Part shown: one piece after another, positions 1-5,831 of the stretch | Layout: each line of letters begins with the position of its first letter | Numbering within the stretch: the stretch's first letter is position 1 | DNA from: JBFJVZ01 sp041623895 | GTDB taxonomy: Bacteria; Planctomycetota; Planctomycetia; Pirellulales; Pirellulaceae | Direction of reading: 5' to 3' | DNA: 8,669 nt | Assembly: GCA_041623895.1 (NCBI GenBank) | Contig: JBFJVZ010000346.1 | Location: forward strand, 1 to 8,669 | The notes under the pieces: model-generated | Databases searched by the model: none | Told to the model about the DNA's origin: nothing | The model's input: the letters and a program-made list of their open reading frames with translations, nothing else | Translations under genes and position numbers: made by a program

Positions 1-841
1 CCAGCGTGTTGTCGCGGATCCCCAGTTCATCCAGCGTCGCGACAATCCGTCCGATCAAATGATCCGCATAGCGGAGCATACCGGCAAACTTTTCCCGCGG
101 GGTTGCCGAATTATCGGGACTTAGCGGCGTGGTCGTGACTGGAATGTGCGTCAAGATTGCAGACTGATACAGCAGGAACGGCTCGTCGCGATGCCGCTTG
201 ATAAAGTCGATTGAGTAGTCAGTGCAGACATCGGGACCAAACTTGCCGGTTGTGTCGATTTGTTTTCCGTCCTGGACGAGGTAGGCATCCCAATACCGCT
301 TTTTGTGTGCCGGCAGTCCCGGCTTTGCTTCGGGCCAGATGCAATGGTTCTGAAACCCATGCCTGGCCAAGGCGTCGCTTTGCTTGGGATCAAACAGATC
401 GTTGATTTGCCATTTTCCGGAAATGCATGTTTTGTATCCGGCATCGCGGATCACGCGGGCGAAAGTGATCTCGCGGTTCCAATCCAGATAGCCGCCGCCG
501 TAAATCGCTGAATCATGGTGCGTGTGCCAACCGCTTCGAAACGGATAACGGCCGGTCAACAGCATCGTGCGAGTCGTGCTGCACACCGGCGTGACATAGA
601 AGTTTCGGAATTTCATCCCCGTGTAGCAGAGTCGATCGATGTTAGGCGTTTGGTTTTCTTGACTGCCGTAGCAGCGAATCCAATCTTTGCCCACGTTGTC
701 CAGGAGGATAAAGACAATGTTGGGACGCGCGCGCTCCTTTGCTGCCAAGGTTGCCGGAGCCAGTGCAAAAATGCACGCGAATGCCAATAACGAAAATCGT
801 AACAGGACCACGACGGATGCTCGGGGCGGATTTGGTTGCAC
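1..841 (-). CDS. Secreted sulfatase, divergent active site (3' part outside window)
   Basis: This is the N-terminal part of a sulfatase (alkaline-phosphatase superfamily). It is 280 codons in one uninterrupted frame that leaves the window at base 1. The chosen start is GTG at 841-839; no ATG precedes the mature region. Residues 1-34 look like a Sec signal peptide: an N-terminus with arginines, then a hydrophobic run ending in APATLAA, so export to the periplasm or beyond is likely. The sulfatase core begins with RPNIVFILLDNVG (39-51). The formylglycine-motif position reads CSTTR (87-91) followed by LLTGRYP, where the usual pattern is CxPxR. GKWQ (142-145) replaces the usual GKWH. The metal-binding pair is D48-N49 rather than Asp-Asp. 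THIP and the RDNTL segment at the window edge also match the fold. I recall planctomycete sulfatases with the same GKWQIN and LLDN patterns, so this may be a coherent subfamily. Substrate is unknown and activity is unproven. Confidence 0.88.
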   Translation of the reverse strand, partial: MQPNPPRASVVVLLRFSLLAFACIFALAPATLAAKERARPNIVFILLDNVGKDWIRCYGSQENQTPNIDRLCYTGMKFRNFYVTPVCSTTRTMLLTGRYPFRSGWHTHHDSAIYGGGYLDWNREITFARVIRDAGYKTCISGKWQINDLFDPKQSDALARHGFQNHCIWPEAKPGLPAHKKRYWDAYLVQDGKQIDTTGKFGPDVCTDYSIDFIKRHRDEPFLLYQSAILTHIPVTTTPLSPDNSATPREKFAGMLRYADHLIGRIVATLDELGIRDNTL

Positions 842-853
842 TTTGATAACCGC

Positions 854-859
854 TATACT
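854..859 (+). promoter_or_regulatory. Candidate -10 box for the PPOX gene
   Basis: TATACT, one mismatch from TATAAT, lies only six bases upstream of the ATG at 866. If it is used, transcription would start at or next to the ATG, giving a leaderless mRNA. No convincing -35 box is seen; TTGGTT at 832-837 is a weak candidate with a 16-base spacer. The same eight bases GCTATACT occur upstream of the second sulfatase. The site falls within the 24-base gap between divergent start codons. Confidence 0.35.
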
Positions 860-865
860 ACTGGC

Positions 866-1312
866 ATGACGAAGCCGACTCCACAACCGATCCAACCTGG
901 TGAAGTAAAATCATTGGCGTTGAATGTGTTGAAGGCGGATCGGTTTCCTTACTTGGCATCGATCGACGGCGATTGGCCGCGAGTTCGCCCGGTGTCGCCC
1001 GTCCGCACAGACGAGTTCACGGTCTACGTCGCGAACCTGCGGGCGTACCATAAAACACAAGAAATCGCCGCCAACCCCAATGTCGAACTTTGTTACCTGG
1101 ACCAGCAGCACGACCAGGTGCGGATCACCGGCGTCGCCCATGTGGTGAATGATCGCGAACTGTTGCAGGAAATCTGGGAGTCCAATCCGCTGCTGCGAAA
1201 CTACTTGGGATCGATCGACAACCCCGAGTTGATTGTTTATCGAATCGATCCGAAACGGGTTCGCTTCATGCGTGAGTGGGCGCTGGAGTATCACGATGTT
1301 CCGCTGGATTAG
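866..1312 (+). CDS. Pyridoxamine 5'-phosphate oxidase-fold (flavin-binding type) protein
   Basis: This 148-residue protein resembles the small pyridoxamine-phosphate-oxidase-like split-barrel family that includes general stress protein 26. Members usually bind FMN, F420 or related cofactors as dimers in the cytoplasm. Visible family features are FPYLASIDGDWPRVRPVSP (27-45), a first beta-hairpin pattern; then FTVYVANLRAYHKTQEIAANPNVEL; and VRITGVAHVV with a C-terminal YRIDPKRVRFM strand. The ATG at 866 is preferred to an in-frame ATG at 836, because the earlier one would run through the start codon of the divergent sulfatase. No Shine-Dalgarno sequence is visible at either start, which fits leaderless translation from 866. 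It is followed after 18 bases by a DedA-family gene and is probably cotranscribed with it. The exact cofactor and substrate cannot be deduced; an enzymatic role as a true PNPOx is unlikely given the short length. Confidence 0.82.
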   Translation: MTKPTPQPIQPGEVKSLALNVLKADRFPYLASIDGDWPRVRPVSPVRTDEFTVYVANLRAYHKTQEIAANPNVELCYLDQQHDQVRITGVAHVVNDRELLQEIWESNPLLRNYLGSIDNPELIVYRIDPKRVRFMREWALEYHDVPLD

Positions 1313-1320
1313 TTTCTTGT

Positions 1321-1325
1321 AGGAG
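1321..1325 (+). promoter_or_regulatory. Shine-Dalgarno site for the DedA-family gene
   Basis: AGGAG is followed five bases later by GTG at 1331. It is one of the clearest ribosome binding sites in the window and it decides the GTG start of the downstream gene. Confidence 0.6.
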
Positions 1326-1330
1326 ATCCG

Positions 1331-1981
1331 GTGCGTGAACTTTTTCGCACGCTGCCGCTGATGTGCGTGGTGTTGCTGGTCCCAATCGTGCCGTTCTTGT
1401 TTTTTGGCGGCCAATTCGATCAGTGGCTGCGCGGGCTTGCTTATGATCCGCCGTCGACGACTTCTACATTTGCCTTGGTCGTTGGCTTGCTGGCGACCGA
1501 TATTCTGCTGCCGATACCATCCAGCGTGATCAGCACGATGAGCGGCTGGCAATTGGGCTTGCTTGTTGGCACGCTGGCCACGTGGGTCGGCATGAATCTG
1601 GGCGCGATGATTGGGTTCGCATTAGCAAGGCGATGGGGACAGCCGTTTGCCTTGTGGTTTTCCAAAGGCGAAGACTTGGCGCGGATGCGGCATGTCAGCG
1701 ATCAATATGGCCCGCTGGTCTTGGTGCTGACGCGGGCAATGCCGGTGTTTGCGGAGGCGAGCGTGCTGATTGCCGGGATCCATCGGTTGTCATGGCGTCG
1801 TTTCATGCCGGCTGTCGTACTGAGCAATTTAGGTATTGCCATCGCCTACGCGGCTTTTGGCGACTTTGCCGAGCGACATCAGTGGTTGCCATTTGCCTTG
1901 GGGGTTGCCATCGCCGTGCCGGTCTTGGTTGCCGCTGTCGCCAAGCGTTTTTTTCCCAAGCCGATGGAAACGGGTGACTAG
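1331..1981 (+). CDS. DedA / VTT-domain (SNARE-associated) membrane protein
   Basis: This 216-residue integral membrane protein belongs to the DedA/TVP38/TMEM64 (VTT) family. Characterised bacterial members act in lipid-carrier or phospholipid recycling and in envelope homeostasis. Approximate membrane segments are 10-27, 45-62, 75-98, 128-150, 160-178 and 185-205. Family marks are the re-entrant loop-like DILLPIPSSVIS (57-68), the GMNLGAMIGFALARRWG stretch (87-103), and the C-terminal signature TRAMPVFAEASVLIAGI (134-150) with R135, P138, E142 and G149, followed by SWRRF. The GTG start is supported by an AGGAG site. It lies 18 bases after the PPOX-fold gene on the same strand, so an operon is likely. 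The stop codon is part of a CTAG, like that of hspQ downstream. Which lipid it handles cannot be told from the sequence. Confidence 0.83.
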   Translation: MRELFRTLPLMCVVLLVPIVPFLFFGGQFDQWLRGLAYDPPSTTSTFALVVGLLATDILLPIPSSVISTMSGWQLGLLVGTLATWVGMNLGAMIGFALARRWGQPFALWFSKGEDLARMRHVSDQYGPLVLVLTRAMPVFAEASVLIAGIHRLSWRRFMPAVVLSNLGIAIAYAAFGDFAERHQWLPFALGVAIAVPVLVAAVAKRFFPKPMETGD

Positions 1982-2101
1982 TTTCAGCGGATTTCTTTTA
2001 ATTTCTCTTCGCCGATCGCGTCGGCTGGTGCGAGTGACTTCGTAGTCCGATTTCGGGTCTGGTCATGTCGCTGGTTATTTGATCGAATGAAGCAGTGGAG
2101 G

Positions 2102-2232
2102 CTAGTGCTCTGTCAACTTTTGACTTTAGGGTAGCCGGATTCGCCAGAATTCGGTTCGTTCCAAGATACCCCGAAGTCTGGCGACATCGGCTACGACCAC
2201 CACCCTAAGATTGAATCTGAACAAAGCACTAG
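2102..2232. repeat. Long imperfect inverted repeat with CTAG ends (MITE/REP-like)
   Basis: The left arm (2102-2154) and right arm (2171-2232) are imperfect reverse complements around a loop of about 16 bases. Read inward, both arms share in order CTAGTGCT, TGT, TTAGGGT, AGCCG, TCGCCAGA and TTCGG; the right arm carries eight or nine extra bases after its GGGT block. The outer CTAG tetranucleotides could be part of the element or a four-base target duplication. A single-stranded copy could fold into a long hairpin. It fills the gap between the DedA gene and hspQ and ends just before the hspQ coding region. The preceding 120 bases (1982-2101) show nothing convincing beyond a weak five-pair stem at 2011-2025 without a T-run. 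I believe similar repeats occur many times in Rhodopirellula-type genomes, but cannot check this. Confidence 0.75.
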
Positions 2233-2234
2233 AT

Positions 2235-2576
2235 GTGATTGCGTTTAACCATTCGACCGACGAAGTGGCTCTGCTGGAGCCGGGACAAGTTGTCTTTCAC
2301 GTTCGATATCGCTACCGCGGCTTGGTCGTGGAACGCGATGAATTCTGCCAGGCTGACGATCAGTGGTACTACAAGAATCAAACGCAGCCGGATCGAGCTC
2401 AGCCGTGGTATCACGTTTTGGTCGATGGGTCAGCGACGTGCACCTATGTTGCGGCGGAGAATCTGATCGCGGACGAATCGGGCAAGCCAATTTCACATCC
2501 GCTGGTATCGCGATTGTTTGATGATTTCGTCGACGGGAAATACGTGCGCAATGACCAGCCTTGGCCGCCCAGCTAG
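2235..2576 (+). CDS. hspQ: HspQ/YccV-like heat-shock (hemimethylated-DNA-binding domain) protein
   Basis: This is a small cytoplasmic protein of the HspQ (YccV) family. In enterobacteria, HspQ is a heat-shock protein that binds hemimethylated oriC DNA and acts as a specificity factor for Lon protease. Diagnostic stretches are EPGQVVFHVRYRYRGLVV (15-32), a Trp/Tyr-rich middle (WYYKNQTQP), and PWYHVLVDGS (57-66) followed by TYVAAENL. The C-terminal tail HPLVSRLFDDFVDGKYVRND is the extension I recall from planctomycete homologues. The start is uncertain. I give GTG 2235, the first start codon outside the upstream repeat (113 residues). GTG 2265 would give MALLEPGQVV, closer to the usual N-terminus. 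TTG 2211 lies inside the repeat arm. None has a good ribosome binding site. The TAG stop (2574-2576) is formed by the CTAG at the edge of the next inverted repeat. It converges on the sulfatase ending at 2646. Confidence 0.8.
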   Translation: MIAFNHSTDEVALLEPGQVVFHVRYRYRGLVVERDEFCQADDQWYYKNQTQPDRAQPWYHVLVDGSATCTYVAAENLIADESGKPISHPLVSRLFDDFVDGKYVRNDQPWPPS

Positions 2577-2635
2577 TGGTTCATCCACGTTGAACTTGTG
2601 GGTAACGAGCGAAAACTGACTCGAAGTACCACTAG
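2573..2635. repeat. Short CTAG-ended inverted-repeat element at the end of hspQ
   Basis: A 63-base segment begins CTAGTGGTTC and ends GTACCACTAG, so its ends are inverted repeats with one mismatch in ten. Inside is a weaker stem, CCAC(2586-2589)/GTGG. It overlaps the hspQ stop codon and lies between two convergent genes, where it might act in transcript termination, although no T-run follows. Immediately next to it, 2630-2643 is a perfect 14-base palindrome CACTAGTACTAGTG. A third CTAG (2638-2641) followed by TGCTT there matches the end of the 2102-2232 element. This may be a footprint or the remnant of another copy. Confidence 0.5.
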
Positions 2636-2645
2636 TACTAGTGCT

Positions 2646-4175
2646 TCAAGGCCGGGACCGTCCGTCCGACTTGATCTTTTCCAGACGAGCCAACATTTCC
2701 TGCAACCGCTCGGGATGTTTACCGGCCAAGTTGTTTTTCTCACTGGGGTCTTCTGCCAAGTGGTAGAGTTCGTACTTCCCGGCCTTCTTCTCGAAAGTCA
2801 GATGTTTTTGCGGTTTCGCGTTTGCATAGGAAAGGACTTTCCAATCACCGATTCGCAAGGCCAAGGTTGGACCCTTGTTCGGCTGCTGAACTAGATGATC
2901 GCGTCCCGCGGCGCCGGGATCTCCCAACAACGCACCCAATACATCAAAACTGTCGGGGCAAGCATCCTGGCCGAGTGATTGGCCGGTCAAAGCGGCCATG
3001 CTGGCAGCCAGGTCCACCGTGCAAACGATCTGGTCGGTTTCGCCTGGTTTGATTTTTCCCGGCCAATGAGTAATGAACGGCGTCCGTGTGCCGCCTTCGT
3101 AAATGCTGTATTTACCGCCGCGATAGATGCCCGAAGGCTGGTGTTTGCCAAGCTTTTCGATTGCGCCATCTTGGTAACCGTCGTCCAACACCGGCCCGTT
3201 GTCGCTGCAAAACACGACCAGCGTGTTGTCGCTGAGATCCAAACGATCAAGCGTCTTGGTGATTTCGCCGACACACCAATCCAATTGCACAATCGCATCG
3301 CCGCGATAACCGAGTTTTGTTTTGCCTTGAAATCGCTCGTGCGGCATGCGGGGAACGTGCAAGTCGTGCGAGGCAAAGAACAAAAAGAAGGGTTCGCTCT
3401 TGTGCATTTCGATGAAAGCCGTGGACTTTTCAACCCAGGCGTCTGCCAGGTCTTCATCCCGCCAACGCGCCGCCTGGCCGCCGGTGTAAAAACCAATCCG
3501 GCCAATCCCATTGTGAACCGTTTGGTTATGTCCGTGACTCCAATCCATTTTGAGCTTCGCGCGGACTTCGGGGTCTTGCCCGGTCGGATGATCGGGACTG
3601 GGTTTCTTATTCCCCACCCAAAGCGGATCGCTCGGATCCAAATTCGCGACGCGATGGTTTTCGACATACACGCTGGGGACTCGGTCGTTCGTGGTCGGCA
3701 GCAAGTAGCAATAATCGAAACCGATCTCCAGTGGTCCTGGTTTCAGCAGACCGTTCCAATCAGGGGCGCCGCCTTCGCCCAATCCCAGATGCCACTTGCC
3801 GACCACTCCCGTTGCGTAGCCGGCCTTCTTCATGATCGAGGCAATGGTTTCCGTACCGGTCTTCACCAGCAGCGTGGCGTTGGGCGGCGCGATCCCGGCG
3901 CCCGGTTGGCGAAACGCATACATCCCGGTCAGAAACGAAAATCGAGTTGGCGTGCAGGTGGAAGCGGAGCAGTAGCCTTGCGTAAACCGCAATCCACCCT
4001 CGGCTAATTTGTCGATGTTCGGAGTACTTAGTTCGGTCGCGCCGTAGCAAGAAACGTCACCGTATCCCAAGTCATCGGCCATGATCACGATCACGTTGGG
4101 CTTATCGCCCGCAATCAAAGAAGTTACCGATGCGAGTGCGACAAACAACAAGAGGGTGGCTGTAATCGTGCGCAT
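2646..4175 (-). CDS. Secreted sulfatase (arylsulfatase A type), canonical active site
   Basis: This is a complete 509-residue sulfatase that hydrolyses sulfate esters with a formylglycine nucleophile and a calcium ion. Residues 1-23 form a clear signal peptide (MRT, hydrophobic run, SLIAG), so it is exported. The active site is complete: D34-D35 in VIMADDLGYGD, the formylglycine motif CTPTR at 74-78 followed by FLTG, K127 and H129 in GKWHLG, H270 and H273 in ASHDLHVP, and D325-N326 in VVFCSDNGP. The C-terminal subdomain carries YRGGKYSIYEGGTRTPFITHWPG in two parts and ends with the usual DPSEKNNLA segment. Conversion of C74 would need a formylglycine-generating enzyme encoded elsewhere. It converges with hspQ and is divergent from the acyltransferase gene across about 420 bases. 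Sulfated polysaccharide is the likely general substrate class in a planctomycete; the exact ester is not deducible. It is not a close copy of the sulfatase at 1-841. Confidence 0.95.
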   Translation of the reverse strand: MRTITATLLLFVALASVTSLIAGDKPNVIVIMADDLGYGDVSCYGATELSTPNIDKLAEGGLRFTQGYCSASTCTPTRFSFLTGMYAFRQPGAGIAPPNATLLVKTGTETIASIMKKAGYATGVVGKWHLGLGEGGAPDWNGLLKPGPLEIGFDYCYLLPTTNDRVPSVYVENHRVANLDPSDPLWVGNKKPSPDHPTGQDPEVRAKLKMDWSHGHNQTVHNGIGRIGFYTGGQAARWRDEDLADAWVEKSTAFIEMHKSEPFFLFFASHDLHVPRMPHERFQGKTKLGYRGDAIVQLDWCVGEITKTLDRLDLSDNTLVVFCSDNGPVLDDGYQDGAIEKLGKHQPSGIYRGGKYSIYEGGTRTPFITHWPGKIKPGETDQIVCTVDLAASMAALTGQSLGQDACPDSFDVLGALLGDPGAAGRDHLVQQPNKGPTLALRIGDWKVLSYANAKPQKHLTFEKKAGKYELYHLAEDPSEKNNLAGKHPERLQEMLARLEKIKSDGRSRP

Positions 4176-4595
4176 GTTTGCTTATTTAGCTGTGGGACAT
4201 TGTTGGATTGACAGGCAGTATAGCAGCAATGATGCGCGCGTCACAGCAGCACATCGACAGTCTGAACATGCCGATCAATTTCGGTTCCGACAGCAGTGAC
4301 AACCATCAGACATACGGTTCAGCCCGGCCGCAGCCGCCGGCAGACGCGCAGGCGAATCCGTTCTTCAACCAACAGTGCGTAGGAAGACCGCTGGATCAGC
4401 AAAAAGCATAATCGGCGTTTTCGTTGCAACCGCGCCTTTGACGCGGAATTCTGGGTCGTCCGCAGTGTTGGGCAGCCGGCGCAGCGACAGTGGGTCCCAT
4501 GGTTCAGTGCACCCTCCTCAGCGACGATTGACGTCGGGAAAAAGGGTCAAAAACCGCCACTTCAACAATGAAACTGCGTTCAAGACCAGCAAGAC
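4176..4595. other. Gene-free divergent intergenic region
   Basis: These 420 bases separate the divergent sulfatase and acyltransferase genes. Short open frames here (for example 4208-4411 plus) show no family resemblance, start or composition that would support a gene. A five-pair stem CCGCG/CGCGG lies around 4430-4445, and a CATAAT -10-like hexamer at 4407-4412 has no -35 partner. TTGACG occurs at 4438-4443 and 4528-4533 without suitable -10 boxes. Promoters for both flanking genes must lie here, but I can place only the weak minus-strand candidate. Confidence 0.5.
4217..4222 (-). promoter_or_regulatory. Candidate -10 box for the sulfatase gene
   Basis: On the minus strand TATACT (within GCTATACT) lies about 41 bases upstream of the sulfatase ATG. 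It has the same eight-base context as the candidate box before the PPOX gene. No good TTGACA is present 16-18 bases further upstream, so this is a weak call. Confidence 0.3.
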
Positions 4596-5696
4596 ATGGC
4601 TGACGATACCCCAGCATCTACGGAAGTCCTGAAACCGCATCGCCGGATTCTTGAGCTGGATGCTTTACGCGCGCTGGCCGCAATCAACTTGATGCTGTTT
4701 CATTTCACGCACGTCTATTCGGTCAAGTTCGGATACACATCGCCGTTGGGCTTTGAGTGGCCGTATGGTGCCTACGGTGTTGAAATGTTTTTTATTCTCA
4801 GCGGCTTCGTCAATAGCATGTCGCTGTTGCGTCGCCGCAAGCCACGGGACTTCGTGGCGGCCAGGATGATTCGCATCGTGCCGATCTTTATGTTCGTGAT
4901 CGTCGGCAACTTGTGGGTGATGAGTTTTCCACCTCATAGTAGCGAACCAGTAACGACGGCCCGGTTTCTGGCCAACTTGACTTTGATGCCACGAGTATTC
5001 GGATACGAGTGCCTTGATCCGGTGATGTGGACGCTGCAAGTCGAAATGATGTTCTACTCGACGCTGGTGATCCTTTACAAAATTGGTGCACTCAGACGCT
5101 ATTTCATCGGTTGGGGCACATTGTTGCTGTTGTCGCTGGTGATCTGCCCAACCCTGGACGCCTTGCAGGCATCGCACGGACAAACGTTTTGGTTCGGCAG
5201 CGTGATGGCCATGCGCCGCTTGATGCTGTTGGATTTTGTTCCGCTATTTGCGATTGGTTTCTTGCTGTACATGATCAAGACCGATGTGGGCAAGAAATGG
5301 CAGAACATTTTAGGAATCGTCGCAGCCGCCTGCGTGTTTCATTCGATTGATCACGGCAAACATAACCCGCTGGCAACCGTTCTGATCATCGGATTGGTGA
5401 CGGCCAGTGCGTACGGTCGCGTTCCGATCTTGCGTCTGCGGCCCTTAGTCTTCGTCAGCACGATTTCCTACGCGCTTTACTTGTTCCACAACAACCTGGG
5501 CTGCGTGTTGATCCACCGATTCGATACCGCTGGTGTCGCGCCGCAGTTGTGCTTCTTGATCGCGTTAGCTTTTTCTTTCTCGCTTGCCACCATTGTCACG
5601 CTACGAATTGAGCAGCCGATTACCAATCGGCTGCGCAAGGGCTGGGAGCAATATCGATCAGGCCGGCAAAGCAAGACTTCGGCCGTGGCAGCTTAG
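4596..5696 (+). CDS. Acyltransferase-3 family membrane protein (OafA/YrhL type)
   Basis: This 366-residue polytopic inner-membrane protein belongs to the acyltransferase 3 family. Such proteins move acetyl or other acyl groups from cytoplasmic donors onto exported sugars, lipopolysaccharide, exopolysaccharide or peptidoglycan. Family marks are LDALRALAAINLMLFHF (21-37) with D22, R25 and the catalytic-type H36; GVEMFFILSGFV (61-72); the R-x2-R pair in ARMIRIVPIF (R90, R93); and MWTLQVEMMFY (144-154) with W145 and E150. About ten hydrophobic segments follow, and the last ends before IEQPITNRLRKGW, the typical C-terminal helix pattern. There is no SGNH domain, so this is the stand-alone form. 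The ATG at 4596 is the only sensible start; the upstream ribosome binding site is weak. It stands alone and converges on feoB. With no polysaccharide genes nearby, the acceptor cannot be named. Confidence 0.9.
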   Translation: MADDTPASTEVLKPHRRILELDALRALAAINLMLFHFTHVYSVKFGYTSPLGFEWPYGAYGVEMFFILSGFVNSMSLLRRRKPRDFVAARMIRIVPIFMFVIVGNLWVMSFPPHSSEPVTTARFLANLTLMPRVFGYECLDPVMWTLQVEMMFYSTLVILYKIGALRRYFIGWGTLLLLSLVICPTLDALQASHGQTFWFGSVMAMRRLMLLDFVPLFAIGFLLYMIKTDVGKKWQNILGIVAAACVFHSIDHGKHNPLATVLIIGLVTASAYGRVPILRLRPLVFVSTISYALYLFHNNLGCVLIHRFDTAGVAPQLCFLIALAFSFSLATIVTLRIEQPITNRLRKGWEQYRSGRQSKTSAVAA

Positions 5697-5723
5697 CTGG
5701 TTGAACAGCGTCACTCTGATTAG

Positions 5724-5831
5724 CTAGCGCATTTTCATCATTGATGTGGGATCTTCGGTAGGCCAGGACTTGTCCTGGCGTCTCATTGCCAGGACAAGTC
5801 CTGGCCTACGAGATATCTGAAAATGCTCTAG
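5724..5831. repeat. Nested inverted-repeat element with CTAG ends
   Basis: The outer arms CTAGCGCATTTTCA (5724-5737) and TGAAAATGCTCTAG (5818-5831) are reverse complements with one mismatch in fourteen. They enclose a perfect 21-base inverted repeat with an eight-base loop (5759-5808). The element lies between the convergent acyltransferase and feoB genes and contains no open frame of note. Its architecture matches a MITE-like element, or an element with a second palindrome inserted within it. Confidence 0.75.
5759..5808. repeat. Perfect 21-base inverted repeat made of self-palindromic arms
   Basis: The arms 5759-5779 and 5788-5808 are exact reverse complements around GTCTCATT. Each arm is itself nearly a palindrome (CCAGGAC, two bases, GTCCTGG), so the DNA or RNA can form either one long hairpin or two small ones. 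No T-run follows on either strand, so a classical intrinsic terminator is not indicated. The position between convergent gene ends still allows a role in transcript end formation or 3' protection. Confidence 0.8.

Noticed and set aside
836..865. A longer PPOX gene starting at ATG 836
   Set aside because: It would overlap the divergent sulfatase start codon and adds ten residues that do not fit the family N-terminus. The candidate -10 box would fall inside it.
911..1552. Minus-strand open frame of 213 codons across the PPOX and DedA genes
   Set aside because: It spans two well-supported genes on the other strand and the gap between them. Its composition (rich in His, Gln and Arg) is typical of a shadow frame.
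2979..4007. Long plus-strand open frame of 342 codons opposite the sulfatase
   Set aside because: It lies entirely within the minus-strand sulfatase, whose protein has complete family motifs. The plus-strand product resembles nothing and is an antisense shadow of GC-rich coding sequence.
1..4175. The two sulfatases as a recent tandem duplication
   Set aside because: They differ in all three key active-site motifs and in surrounding sequence and are separated by unrelated genes. They are distant paralogues.
4208..4411. Possible small gene in the sulfatase-acyltransferase gap
   Set aside because: The 67-codon product has low-complexity composition, no ribosome binding site and no recognisable family.
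5759..5808. Intrinsic rho-independent terminator
   Set aside because: The stem is strong, but neither strand has a T-run after it. It is reported only as a repeat.
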